Shown: positions 5,815 through 15,500 of the stretch, one piece after another
Layout: each line of letters starts with the position of its first letter
Numbering within the stretch: position 1 is the stretch's first letter
DNA from: JANRLJ01 sp034437895
Lineage (GTDB): Bacteria; Chloroflexota; Anaerolineae; Aggregatilineales; Phototrophicaceae
Length of the DNA: 17,485 nt
Assembly (NCBI GenBank): GCA_034437895.1
Contig: DAOTTO010000372.1
Span: 1 to 17,485 of the forward strand
Reading direction: 5' to 3'
Program-made: the position numbers and the translations under genes
The notes under the pieces: model-generated
Told to the model about the DNA's origin: nothing
Database searches by the model: none
The model's input: the letters and a program-made list of their open reading frames with translations, nothing else

Positions 5815-7980
5815 TTAAAGCCAATACATATCTGTGCTTTGCCCACCTACAGGTTTTACTCCACGTAATGCCAAATATCCAATCTTATCACTGTAATGAA
5901 TACTAATAGGCAACTTAGGCCGCTTTACTGAACCATAGTGCATCAATGTAAGCATCAAAACCGAATGGAGTGCTTTACCAATAGTAAAAGGCGCTCGTGT
6001 ACGTATTTGAAGTGGTTGAGGAGTTGCTTTGAATGATTCTGACGCAACGAGGAATGCTTCAGTATCGCTTATAATAAATGAAGTACCAATTCCCGGTGAT
6101 TGCAATTGTCCGTTAGCTGAAGCATAAATTCTCGGTGAACCGGATTTGACAACTTCAACGAAGTAAGCTTCACCTCCAAGTTGTCGCATATGGTCAGCAA
6201 TAATTTCTTCTTCATTTCCACGTAGTAGCCCGTCACGGTGAATGATTACTTTTTTCTTCTCAAATTCGTTTAAAGGAAATAAACTGCGTAAAATCTTTTC
6301 AGGAACAGTCTCTCCTTCAAGTGGGGTTTCAACTACTTTGCAACGCGAAAATTGTCCAGTTTTGTGATAAATCTGAGCAATAGCTGCTGCATTTTGACTT
6401 CCGTTCCCACTCTTGTTTCGTTTTCGGGCAATATCAATGCCAACTACAATATCAGCATAATCTGATTGGTTTGCTAAAATATAAGGGATATTACCCATTT
6501 TCGATACCATACCAAGTGACATATTCTGCATTACGTAAGGTAAGGCTTTTGCATTTTGCAATGTCTTCTGGTCAATTACTTGACTGGGTATACTTGTATT
6601 CATTATTAGGGATTTGAAATCGTAATACGGTCCCCAATCATCTTCATCCACACTATCACTATCGAGAATAATAGCTACTATAATATGAGGCGATTTGCTT
6701 TGTAATTCGTTAATTGCTCTTTCAAAATCAACCCTCGATTTGCCGTTTGTTTTAACTATAGAAGTTAATAAATGAGGAAAACCAAGCTCCTTAAGCTGAT
6801 TTTCTAGCGCTTCTTTCATTTTATCTAATTGCTGGGTTGAAGTGTTAATAATGCCTATGTGTAAGGGTTGCTCCCGCACCATACCCACATTGGAAATATA
6901 TTGATATAGCCCGTTCTCGCTGAGTGCCTTTATCAACGAAGTTCCACCTTCGTATGCTATTTTTGCGCCTGTTGCTTGTTTTTTCTTACCTAAAAGAATT
7001 GTTGAATCATAGCTAGGCACTTTGGGTGTCATTGTGCCATGTGAAGTAGATTTATCTTCAATCAATCCACTAGAACTAGCTACTTTTAAAACTCTTTTGA
7101 CTAAATCCCAACGAGGACTAGGAGCTATCCAAACGGCATCTTGAGCCTTTTTCGTATCTATTCCATAACGACGGTAGTGTTTAGTAAATAAAACAATTCG
7201 TAGGGCGCTAACAACATATTGGTATTCATTGTTTCCAGATAAAACACGGACAACAATCTCTCCTTTATCAGCTTTTTGTATGATAGGTTTCGATGTCTCC
7301 CTTTGAGTAATGTCGATTAAATAGTCGCGTGAAATAGTTTCGTCTAATTTTCCCTCAATAGAAATTATCTCTCCCTTCAAAAATTTTCCTGTTTCAAAGG
7401 GTACTTTGTCACACACCCATATACCAACCATTTCTTCAGGAGAAGAAAGCTGTCGTAGATACGTTTTTAAATCATCTTTATAAATGACACGCGAGTCAAT
7501 TGAAAGAGAAACTGTGGGTTTATTCTTGACCACCCATCCTCTGATATCAACATCTCTTTCTACATAAGCTTTGTCTAAATCAATGGAGGGTTGGAGAACA
7601 TCTCGAATTTTTTGCCCTAAATCAACTAATAGACATTGAGCTACAAAATCCGCGTATGCTTGGGGAAGCGGTTGCCAATTTTCAGATAACTTAATACCTG
7701 ATAAGTCTTTAAATACATCTTTCTCTTTGATGCGGATATTCTTAATTGCTTGCTCGATAGCTTCTGCACTTTGGGATGTATCAGTAACAATAAGTTCGCT
7801 AGTCCATACCCAATGCCCTTGAAATATACGCTTTAAGCGGTCAGCAAGTTTTCGACCAGAACTGACTTGCTGATTAGAACCGCGAGTGATAAGTTTATAG
7901 GCATATAAACGAGGGAGCTTTTCAGAGATGATATTAAATATTTCTGTGGAGTAGTTTAGTGTATTTGAGCTTTGAACCAT
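5815..7980 (-). CDS. Long prokaryotic Argonaute, catalytically complete
   Basis: A 721-aa nucleic-acid-guided nuclease, close in size to Thermus Argonaute. The PIWI domain (about 505-721) has a full DEDD set: D516 in VVGIDIAR, E557 in PLEGETV, D583 in IIHRDG, and D698 in SIHYSDKIG. The MID domain (about 370-500) has the expected 5'-phosphate pocket residues: Y452/K456 in YYDFK, Q467 in IPSQV, and K494 in SKMG. The N-terminal and PAZ-like regions (about 1-300) are too divergent to delimit. The protein ends in a hydrophobic YWL, typical for the family. By family precedent it would use short guides to cut invading DNA or RNA. No nuclease, helicase or other defence partner adjoins it. The gene is clearly more AT-rich than its neighbours, suggesting transfer. 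The start has AGG about 8 nt upstream. Confidence 0.9.
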   Translation of the reverse strand: MVQSSNTLNYSTEIFNIISEKLPRLYAYKLITRGSNQQVSSGRKLADRLKRIFQGHWVWTSELIVTDTSQSAEAIEQAIKNIRIKEKDVFKDLSGIKLSENWQPLPQAYADFVAQCLLVDLGQKIRDVLQPSIDLDKAYVERDVDIRGWVVKNKPTVSLSIDSRVIYKDDLKTYLRQLSSPEEMVGIWVCDKVPFETGKFLKGEIISIEGKLDETISRDYLIDITQRETSKPIIQKADKGEIVVRVLSGNNEYQYVVSALRIVLFTKHYRRYGIDTKKAQDAVWIAPSPRWDLVKRVLKVASSSGLIEDKSTSHGTMTPKVPSYDSTILLGKKKQATGAKIAYEGGTSLIKALSENGLYQYISNVGMVREQPLHIGIINTSTQQLDKMKEALENQLKELGFPHLLTSIVKTNGKSRVDFERAINELQSKSPHIIVAIILDSDSVDEDDWGPYYDFKSLIMNTSIPSQVIDQKTLQNAKALPYVMQNMSLGMVSKMGNIPYILANQSDYADIVVGIDIARKRNKSGNGSQNAAAIAQIYHKTGQFSRCKVVETPLEGETVPEKILRSLFPLNEFEKKKVIIHRDGLLRGNEEEIIADHMRQLGGEAYFVEVVKSGSPRIYASANGQLQSPGIGTSFIISDTEAFLVASESFKATPQPLQIRTRAPFTIGKALHSVLMLTLMHYGSVKRPKLPISIHYSDKIGYLALRGVKPVGGQSTDMYWL

Positions 7981-8057
7981 TTATAAGCCTATATGAGAAA
8001 CCGAATACAATTAGATAACTGACTTAAACCTAACTTTATCATAGTATAGAAAATTTG

Positions 8058-8086
8058 TCTATAAAAAAGTGCCTTAGAAAACTCAA
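8058..8086 (-). promoter_or_regulatory. Predicted promoter of the Argonaute gene
   Basis: On the minus strand, TTGAGT (8081-8086), a 17-bp spacer, then TATAGA (8058-8063). An ATAGA/TCTAT inverted repeat overlaps the -10 box and likely start site and could be an operator. The leader would be about 70 nt. Confidence 0.5.
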
Positions 8087-8149
8087 CATCATTTAGGGCT
8101 TAGTTGTATCGGGGCAGTCATTCGGATACTTACATTTTCTAATATACTT

Positions 8150-8737
8150 GTGTTGATTTATCTCATTGAGAAAACTATCCATCCAAAGGCGATAGGCGGC
8201 GCTATAATCAGCGGCATTGATGAGCGTTCTTGTGGAAAGAAAAGTAACTTGATCGCCAAATTTATCGGCTCAAGATTGGATCGGGTGTATGTGATTCTGG
8301 CGCTGAGTTTTGGGCTTTTCGGGTGGATGGTGGGTTTTTCTGCTTTAGAGTCAGCGCGGCAAAATGTGCCGGAAGCCACCGAGCAGGCGCTTGTCCCGCC
8401 GGAAATCCCTGTGCCGAGTCTGCCGTTTGCGGATAATCCTGATCCGACACAGTGCGGCATCCCGACGCGGTGGGGGACGACGAATAATCGTGCGTGGCTG
8501 ACGGGATTTTATGGCGGCGACTTGGTGCAGCCTATCGTCTATCTCTATGACAGTCACCTACGACGTAGTGTAAAGGCCAGTGCGCCACACGGCAGCGAAG
8601 TCGAGATTGTGCTGTTTCAGGATAATCCCACGCTCGATTACTACATGGTGCGGATTGTGGGTGCGCCTGCTGATACCGATGAAGGGTGGGTGCCTGCGCC
8701 GTTTCTCTCATTCATCGCGCCAGATGCAGCTCAGTGA
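8150..8737 (+). CDS. Hypothetical membrane-anchored protein with SH3-like domain
   Basis: The 195-aa frame opens with GTG at 8150 and no convincing ribosome binding site, so the true start may be further in. One membrane segment (about residues 46-65) is followed by a proline-rich linker (VPPEIPVPSLP) and an extracytoplasmic domain of about 80 residues. Its pattern, GFYGGDLVQPIVYLYD, a central KASAPHGSEVEIVLF strand pair and a terminal GWVPAPFLSF, resembles bacterial SH3-type domains. It converges on the anti-sigma gene with only 14 bp between stop codons. Function unknown; a cell-wall or regulatory membrane role is possible. Confidence 0.6.
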   Translation: MLIYLIEKTIHPKAIGGAIISGIDERSCGKKSNLIAKFIGSRLDRVYVILALSFGLFGWMVGFSALESARQNVPEATEQALVPPEIPVPSLPFADNPDPTQCGIPTRWGTTNNRAWLTGFYGGDLVQPIVYLYDSHLRRSVKASAPHGSEVEIVLFQDNPTLDYYMVRIVGAPADTDEGWVPAPFLSFIAPDAAQ

Positions 8738-8751
8738 TTTAAGCCACGCAA

Positions 8752-9588
8752 TCAAATATTGCCGATCACCAGATGCGGTGTCGTAGGGACAGGGCTGCCC
8801 GTATTCGGCTCTTCGCTGACCCCGATATGCTGAAAATCCTCAATCGGTTCGGGCGATTCAAACACGAGCGTCCCCGTGCCTGTGTCGTCCACACGGAACA
8901 CGCCGAGGCTCACCGACTCGCCATCGCGCACAATCCATAATTGATAGGTTTTATCAGCGGTCAGCGGCGGAAGACCAGTCACATAGAGCGAGCCGACTTC
9001 ACGCGCAGAGTTCCAAATCATGGTCGCGTGAGCATTCGTGCTAACGTTGACTTCCTGATTAGGTAGCAGGTCGCGATGATGGACTTCGCCTGCGTTTATG
9101 GGCAGCATGGCGACTTGGGCAGTGGCGAGTTGGGTCGCCATCGCTTGTTGATCGCCCTGCAACTGAGTCACTTGATCGAACCAATAAAAATTGATTCCCC
9201 CGAACAGCACCAATGTAATCGCTGCCGCCGCTGCTATCACCCAGAGTCGCCCATTGTTTGGACGATTTTTTAGGATGACAGGGGCTTGCGCGATTTTGGC
9301 TGGCTCATGCGTGGGTTTAACGGGCGGCAGCTTGGGCATGGGGACATCAAGCGGAGGATGGGTCTCACGCGTGGGCGGGACGATGTAGAGAAATTCATCC
9401 GCGAGGACAAGATAATCGGTTAGCTCCGCAGCCGCGTCAGGACAATATTCCAGCATCGATTCCACAAGGGCGGTTTCTTGTGGATCGGTTGCGCCGATGC
9501 TGTAGGCAGGAATCAGTTCGCGCAGTTGCGCGCAGTTCACGCCGTTGGGGGAAGACGAATTGAATGGTGTGTTACGTTTTGTACTCAT
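8752..9588 (-). CDS. RskA-family membrane anti-sigma factor
   Basis: The 278-aa protein has a cytoplasmic anti-sigma domain (about residues 18-72: RELIPAYSIGATDPQE, a helical core, then LADEFLY), a proline-rich linker, one membrane span (about 113-136) and an extracytoplasmic RskA C-terminal domain. The latter shows TYQLWIVRDGESVSLGVF and an ending like EEPNTGSPVPTTPHLV, both characteristic. It lacks the HxxxCxxC zinc motif of ZAS-type anti-sigmas. It should hold the sigma factor encoded just upstream inactive until its outer domain is cleaved. The 67-bp gap and shared strand indicate an operon with the sigma gene. Confidence 0.85.
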   Translation of the reverse strand: MSTKRNTPFNSSSPNGVNCAQLRELIPAYSIGATDPQETALVESMLEYCPDAAAELTDYLVLADEFLYIVPPTRETHPPLDVPMPKLPPVKPTHEPAKIAQAPVILKNRPNNGRLWVIAAAAAITLVLFGGINFYWFDQVTQLQGDQQAMATQLATAQVAMLPINAGEVHHRDLLPNQEVNVSTNAHATMIWNSAREVGSLYVTGLPPLTADKTYQLWIVRDGESVSLGVFRVDDTGTGTLVFESPEPIEDFQHIGVSEEPNTGSPVPTTPHLVIGNI

Positions 9589-9655
9589 GTTTACTTTGGT
9601 TAACGATAAATCTCTGTAATTGAGTTTACGGTACGATTCTGCGTTTGGATGTAAC

Positions 9656-10240
9656 TTACTCCGGTTCCGTGCTTGGTTGCTCCATCGCCTCGAACCACGC
9701 CTCTTTTAATTTCTGCAATCCCAAGCGAATGCGCGATTTGACGGTTCCCATGGGCAGGTGCGTTTGCTCGGCGATTTCGGTGTGCGTCATCCCACGAAAG
9801 TAGGCCAACATAATGATGTCGCGCTGTTCTTTGGGCAGTTCTTTGATGAGCGCCCGCAGCAAGCGTCCATTATCACGGCGAACGTCCTCAAACGGGGATT
9901 TCTTCGCCAAAAATTCCGCCAGATGATCGAGCGAATGGGGCGACAGCGGCGGTTGGCGGTTTTCCCGTCGCAAGCGATCAATCGCGGTATAGCGTGTCAC
10001 CGTCAAAAGCCAGCTTGTAAAGCGGCCTTTTTCCGGGTCCCATTTTTCCGGCCAGCGCCACACCTGAAAGAAAATATCCTGGGTGACTTCTTCGGAACTG
10101 CTGGCGTTCTTTAAGACCTGCATCGCCATATTATAGACGAGATTGCGGTAGCGACCATGAATCTCTACAAGCGCATTCTGGTCGCGCTGTTTAATCCGCT
10201 GGATGAGTTCAATATCTTCTGGTGAAGGGTGATTCGTCAT
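9656..10240 (-). CDS. ECF sigma factor, SigK-like
   Basis: The 194-aa protein has region 2 (about residues 23-92; AMQVLKNASSSEEVTQDIF, then FTSWLLTVTRYTAIDRLRR) and region 4 (about 124-182) with the helix-turn-helix MTHTEIAEQT followed by MGTVKSRIRLG. There is no extra C-terminal domain. It is first in an operon with an RskA-type anti-sigma factor and is divergent from a FAS1 protein gene. In mycobacteria SigK with RskA controls FAS1 secreted antigens, so this arrangement suggests an equivalent circuit. The symbol is withheld because orthology cannot be tested here. Confidence 0.85.
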   Translation of the reverse strand: MTNHPSPEDIELIQRIKQRDQNALVEIHGRYRNLVYNMAMQVLKNASSSEEVTQDIFFQVWRWPEKWDPEKGRFTSWLLTVTRYTAIDRLRRENRQPPLSPHSLDHLAEFLAKKSPFEDVRRDNGRLLRALIKELPKEQRDIIMLAYFRGMTHTEIAEQTHLPMGTVKSRIRLGLQKLKEAWFEAMEQPSTEPE

Positions 10241-10276
10241 TTACGCCATAATAGGTTTCGGGCTGCACTTTGTCGC

Positions 10277-10305
10277 AGTGTAGCAGATTCTACGATGTCT
10301 ACCAA
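10277..10305 (-). promoter_or_regulatory. Predicted promoter of the sigma/anti-sigma operon
   Basis: On the minus strand, TTGGTA (10300-10305), 17-bp spacer, TACACT (10277-10282). The leader to the sigma start codon would be about 30 nt. This is a housekeeping-type match; no clear ECF-type promoter was found. Confidence 0.4.
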
Positions 10306-10360
10306 TCACCAGACTGAGAATTTCGGAAAATTAAAGAGACATGAGACTTCATCCATGAAA

Positions 10361-10404
10361 GTGATCTATTGTAGCTATCGTCGGCGGTAGCTGTTTTAGA
10401 TCAC
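10361..10404. promoter_or_regulatory. Interrupted inverted repeat between the sigma and FAS1 genes
   Basis: GTGATCTA (10361-10368) is perfectly complementary to TAGATCAC (10397-10404). Inside, TAGCTA (10372-10377) pairs with TAGCTG (10388-10393). No T-run follows, so it is more likely a protein-binding site or RNA leader structure than a terminator. Confidence 0.55.
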
Positions 10405-10504
10405 ACCACAGGGTATAACGGGAAATGGGTTTATTGGTTGAAGTACTCTGTGGGTGGATTTGTGGATGATTTTGTCTATTTTTTAACGCTAAGGAGTTCA
10501 AGGA

Positions 10505-12148
10505 ATGAAACGTCTCGTATTAGTGGTCATCGCGGTGCTGCTGCTTGCAGTCGTACCCACCTTCGCCCAAGATCAAACAATTGTCGAGATCGCAGCGGGG
10601 AATCCCGATTTTTCCACATTAGTCGCGGCAGTAACAGCGGCTGACCCTTCCATCGCCGAAGCCTTAAGCGGCGATACCCCGCTGACCGTCTTCGCGCCGA
10701 CCAATGCTGCTTTTGAAGCATTGCTCACCGCGCTTGATCTGACGGCAGAAGAACTGCTGGCTGAACAAGACCTGCTGACCGAAGTCCTGCTCTATCATGT
10801 CGTCAGCGGCAGTGTGTTGGCGGCGGATGTGGTCGCGCTCGATGGTCAATCTGTTCCCACCTGGCAAGGCGAAAGCGTCAGCATTGCTGTCGTAGACGGT
10901 GGTGTTGTGCTGAATGGTTCAGTGAACGTCATCGCCACTGACATCATCGCCAGCAACGGCGTGATCCACGTCATTGATGCCGTGCTGGTGCCGCAAGCTG
11001 TACTGGAAACCCTCGGTTTGGTGGAAGCTGAACCCGAATCCTTCGTTAATATCCGCGTGGCACATTTCTCCCCGGATACCCCCAATGTCGATATTTATGT
11101 CAATGGCGAAGCCGCCATCACCGATCTGGCCTTCCCCAGCGTGACCGACTTCATCACCCTGCCCGCAGGTTCTTATGAAATCGCAGTTGCCCCCGCTGGC
11201 ACTTCGATTGAAGAAGCCGCGATTGGCCCGGCGATGTTTGACCTCCCTGCGGATGCTTTCCTGACGATTGCCGCGATTGGCTCATTGGAAGCGGGAACAC
11301 TCGCCCCGGCCATCATCTCTGGTGATTTCAGCGAATTGGCTGAAGGTAATGCCCGTGTCTTGGTCTATCACGGCATTGAAGACGCGCCTGCTGTCGATGT
11401 CTTGGCAAATGGCAGCGTCCTCATCCCCGGTTTGGCTTTCCCCGGAACTTTGGGCGATAACGACGGCATTGTTGAACTCGATGTCCCCGCCGGCACGTAT
11501 GATCTGGCTGTTGTTCCTTCGGGTGCGACTGAACCCGTCGTGATCGATCTGACGGGTACGACGCTCGATGCAGGCACCTATTATTTGGTCGCGGCTGTCG
11601 GTACATTGGCTGCGCCGAGTGCATCTGTAACGGCGATTGATGCGGCGACGGCGGAAGCCCTGCGCGCTGCGCTGGTCGTCCCGGCTGAACCAACGCTGAC
11701 GATTGCGGAAATCGCCGCTTCCAGCGAAGACTTTAGCATCCTCTTGGCAGCGGTGGCTGCGGCTGATCCGGCCATTCTGGAAGCCCTCAGTGGTGAAGGC
11801 CCCTTGACCGTGTTCGCCCCGACCAACGCCGCGTTTGAAGCCCTGTTGGCCTCGCTCAACCTAACCGCCGAAGAATTGTTGGCGAACACCGAACTGCTGA
11901 ATCAAGTGCTGCTGTATCATGTCGTCAGTGGGACTGTGCTGGCGGCAGATGTCGTTGCGTTGGACGGTCAATCTGTGCCGACGCTGCTCGAAGGCGCAAG
12001 CATCACCATCAGCGTTGTTGACGGTGGGGTAGTCCTCAATGACAGCGTGAATGTGATCGCGGTAGATGTTCTGGCGACCAACGGTGTCGTCCATGTCATC
12101 GACGCGGTGCTTCTGCCGCAGGTCGTTCTGGACGCACTCGGCCAGTAA
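10505..12148 (+). CDS. Secreted FAS1-DUF4397-DUF4397-FAS1 protein
   Basis: The 547-aa protein has a signal peptide (residues 1-21, ending TFAQ) and no C-terminal anchor. FAS1 domain 1 (about 24-168) shows TVFAPTNAAF, YHVVSG and NGVIHVIDAVLVP; FAS1 domain 2 (about 398-546) repeats them at 435, 471 and 526. Between them are two DUF4397 domains (about 180-275 with RVAHFSPDTPNVDIYVNG, and about 283-380 with RVLVYHGIEDAPAVDVLANG). FAS1 domains mediate adhesion in secreted and surface proteins. AAGGAG lies 8 nt before the start. A strong hairpin follows. It is divergent from the SigK/RskA-like pair and is the natural candidate target of that regulator. Confidence 0.9.
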   Translation: MKRLVLVVIAVLLLAVVPTFAQDQTIVEIAAGNPDFSTLVAAVTAADPSIAEALSGDTPLTVFAPTNAAFEALLTALDLTAEELLAEQDLLTEVLLYHVVSGSVLAADVVALDGQSVPTWQGESVSIAVVDGGVVLNGSVNVIATDIIASNGVIHVIDAVLVPQAVLETLGLVEAEPESFVNIRVAHFSPDTPNVDIYVNGEAAITDLAFPSVTDFITLPAGSYEIAVAPAGTSIEEAAIGPAMFDLPADAFLTIAAIGSLEAGTLAPAIISGDFSELAEGNARVLVYHGIEDAPAVDVLANGSVLIPGLAFPGTLGDNDGIVELDVPAGTYDLAVVPSGATEPVVIDLTGTTLDAGTYYLVAAVGTLAAPSASVTAIDAATAEALRAALVVPAEPTLTIAEIAASSEDFSILLAAVAAADPAILEALSGEGPLTVFAPTNAAFEALLASLNLTAEELLANTELLNQVLLYHVVSGTVLAADVVALDGQSVPTLLEGASITISVVDGGVVLNDSVNVIAVDVLATNGVVHVIDAVLLPQVVLDALGQ

Positions 12149-12171
12149 TTTCCATTCAGTCTCTAAAATTT

Positions 12172-12213
12172 GACTCTCAAAAGAGGCGTACTTCGGTGCG
12201 CCTCTTTTGAGTC
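12172..12213. terminator. Strong hairpin terminator with UUCG tetraloop
   Basis: AAAAGAGGCGTAC pairs with GTGCGCCTCTTTT around a TTCG tetraloop, with GACTC/GAGTC extending the stem past a two-base bulge. The T-run is inside the stem rather than after it. It lies 23 bp past the FAS1 stop codon. Confidence 0.75.
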
Positions 12214-12343
12214 TACCCATCTGATTTGTAACATTTTGCAAATTTTTAAAAACCAAAAATAAATTTTTAGCGCCAATAAACCGTTAGCTTATGAATCTGC
12301 TGTAAATTTTTCCGTAAGTTCGTAAATTTAGCCTCCTCTTAGC

Positions 12344-12372
12344 TTGCCACTAAAGTTTTAGCGTCGTATTCT
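12344..12372 (+). promoter_or_regulatory. Predicted promoter of the giant surface-protein gene
   Basis: TTGCCA (12344-12349), 17-bp spacer, TATTCT (12367-12372). Transcription would start near 12379, giving a leader of about 140 nt that includes a small TGCCC/GGGCA hairpin (12464-12477). Nothing else is recognised in 12214-12517. Confidence 0.5.
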
Positions 12373-12517
12373 TAGAGTTGTATAAAGAATGACATCATAC
12401 CATTATGAAGAAAGTAAAGAAACAAATGCCACTGAATCATCTAACATTATTTCACCATCATCTGCCCCTATGGGCATGTCCGTGTCGCTAACATCAAAAC
12501 AAAGGAGATCACGACAC

Positions 12518-15500
12518 ATGCAAATTTCTCATCGAACTAAAAGATTTTTAAATAGATTTAGCCTCGTCGCAGTCGTTAGCATTTTAATAATGGCCGCGAC
12601 TGGCTTGGTTTCCGCTAGTGAAGGCAGGGCAACCGTTGTTCAGCCTTCCACCCGCGCCGTCACCGTTCAGAAATTCAATGATCTGAATGGCAATGGGGTA
12701 CGTGATAATGGCGAAGCTTTATTGAGCGGTTGGCAGATGACCGTTAAACAAAACGGCAATACCGTCGCTCAAGGTAACACGGGCGATAATGGTACAGGCA
12801 CCGTTATTTTCAATCTGGCGGCTGGGACGTACCAAATCTGCGAAACCCTCCAAGCCGGATGGGAAAATCCCTCCGACCCCGATCTTTGTAAAGATGTCAC
12901 TGTTGCTGCGGGCGTAGACCCAGTTGCTGGGCCAAATTCGGTGACAGTGAGCTTTATTGATGGTTCTCGCACAAATTCCTACTTCATTGAGTTTGTCAGT
13001 TTAGTAGGCCGTACATGGACGTATCGCGTGACAGAAGTTTCTGGCCGCGATTTAAGCCATTGGACTTTGGGCAGTGCAAGCTGCGTTACACCCAATACAA
13101 ACCGCGTAACTGCATCGAGTCCCACAGCGGAACTTGGCAAGGACGGTACTCGTCCTTTTTGGGGCATTAAGTGGAACACCGCCGATAGTTTCAGCACAGG
13201 GTTGTTTTCATTTACCTTAGATGCTGATTACCCCATTGGTACCGTTCAGGTACAAGCTAAGGCAGGCAGCGGTGGCCCCAATGGCGATGGCACGGCCTAC
13301 AGCACCATTGCTGGTCCCGTCTGCGATGCCCCAGCAGCTATCCCGCCTGTTTTATTTGGCAACCGTCAACTGCCGCAAACAGGCAGCATCACGATCTACA
13401 AACAGACCGATCCTAACAATGATCCTTCTGTGTTCCATTTTACAGGCAGCGCTAATCTGCCCGTGACTTCATTCGACCTGTCGGATGGCGATTTCCAAGC
13501 CTTCTATGAACGCCGCGCTGGAACTTACACCGTGACTGAACAACCCCTAGCAGGTTGGGCTTTGACGGAGGTTGTTTGCGAGATGGGCGAGGATAGTTTC
13601 CCATTCACCTTAGAAGACAGCGCTTTGACGGTAGAACTCGACTGGGGCAATATCGTCACCTGTACGTTCTACAATGAACAACAGCGCGGAACGCTCATCA
13701 TCGAAAAAGATGTTGTGCCGGATAGCGCCAGTGAATTTATTTATGAAGTCCGCAACGCGGGTACAGCTACCGTTGTTTCACCGGCATCGCCGAATAACAA
13801 GTTCAGCGAGGGTGATTCCGCGATGCTCGACCTGCTTGCTGGCAGCTATGACGTTGAAGAAGTATTCGGCGGCTTCGGCAGCGGCTTCTCCTTCGGCGGC
13901 GGTGTCTGCGTTGACCAAGATGATAACGAAGTCGCTACACTGGCGGCGGATCCGTCTGGTAATGCGACTACGATTGAAGGCGTTGAAGTCGGCGCTGGTG
14001 ACACGATCACCTGTACCTTCACCAACTACCGCCGCGCTTCGATTATGACGCACAAAGAAACCGACCCTGATGGCAGCGATCAAGTCTTCCACTTCGTCGG
14101 CAGCGAGAATCTGCAAGTCGATACTTTTGATCTGAGTGACGGCGAAAGCCAGCCCAACATTGAACGCTCGGCTGGTGTTTATACCATCACGGAAGAACCC
14201 GTTGCTAACTGGACACTGACCGATGTGACCTGCACCCGCAACGGCGAAGCATTTGACCCCGATGTCGTAGGCACAACGCTCACGATTACATTGGATTGGG
14301 GCGATGCCGTAGACTGCATCTTCTATAATGCTTATGTACCGGCTGTCGGCAGCATCCAAATCTTCAAATACGAAGATGTCAACGGCAACGGCCAATTTGA
14401 TGAAGGCGAAGAAGGTCTGGAAGGCTGGGAATTCACCCTCGATGGTGGCGCTACCCAGACGACAGATGAAGACGGCAACGCGACCTTCGAAAATATCTCT
14501 GTTGGCGAACATGAAATCTGCGAAAACGTCATCGACGGTTGGGAAAATACCGACCCCGGTGAAGATGGCTGCGAGACTGTCACAGTTGTGTCTGGTCAGA
14601 CAGCTTATGTCGATTTCGGCAACCACCAGAATGAAGAGGTTGATGTCTTCAAGTTCAACGACTTGAATGGCAACGGTATTCAAGATGAAGGCGAAACTGG
14701 CCTGCAAGGTTGGGAATTCACCGTCTACGACGCAAATGAAGATTTCGTCGACAGCGGCGTGACCAATGCCAACGGCTTTGTGAGCTTTGAACTCCCGATT
14801 GGCACTTACTTTGTGTGCGAAACGGATTCACGGCTGGATAACGGCGCGTGGGTCAACACCTTACCCGGTTACACCACCACGATTGATGGCTACCCCTGCC
14901 GCGAAATCGTCATCGGCGGCGACGGCGGTAGTGTCGTCCAACCCGGACCCTATTCTGTGGTTGTTTCGTTTGATGATAACCAAGGAACCAATAGCTATCT
15001 GATTGAGTTCCTCGGCGTTGATACGGATACCAATATTTGGACGTATCGCGTTACTGAACAAGACGGCAAAGACCTGAGCCATTGGTCAATCGGCATGGAA
15101 ACATGTGAAGATCATGTTGTGGACGGTTCATTTGATCCGTCTGGCGCAGACCTTGGCGATGACCCAAGCACCAACGGCACTTTCATCGGCATTAAGTGGG
15201 ATGTGACAGATGATTTCACCTCTGGCGAATTCTCATTCCAGTTGGATGGAAACTATCCGATTGGTACAGTCGGTGTGCTGGTCAAAGCTGGCAGAGCTGG
15301 CCCGAATGGGGATGGTTCGCAAACTGGCGAAATCGCTGGGCCGGACTGCAACGAAGAAGCGCCAGAAGATGTGGTGCTGTACTTCGGCAACCAACAGCAG
15401 CAAGGTACGCTGACTATTCGTAAAGTGGCTGGTCTGGCTGGCAACTTCGCCTTCACAGGTGATCTTGGCAACTTCAACTTAGCCAGCAATACCCAAGACA

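Noticed and set aside
12389..12517. Upstream in-frame ATG that would add 43 residues to the giant protein
   Set aside because: It has no Shine-Dalgarno sequence and lies about 10 nt after the predicted transcription start, while the ATG at 12518 has a strong AAAGGAGAT and directly precedes the signal peptide.
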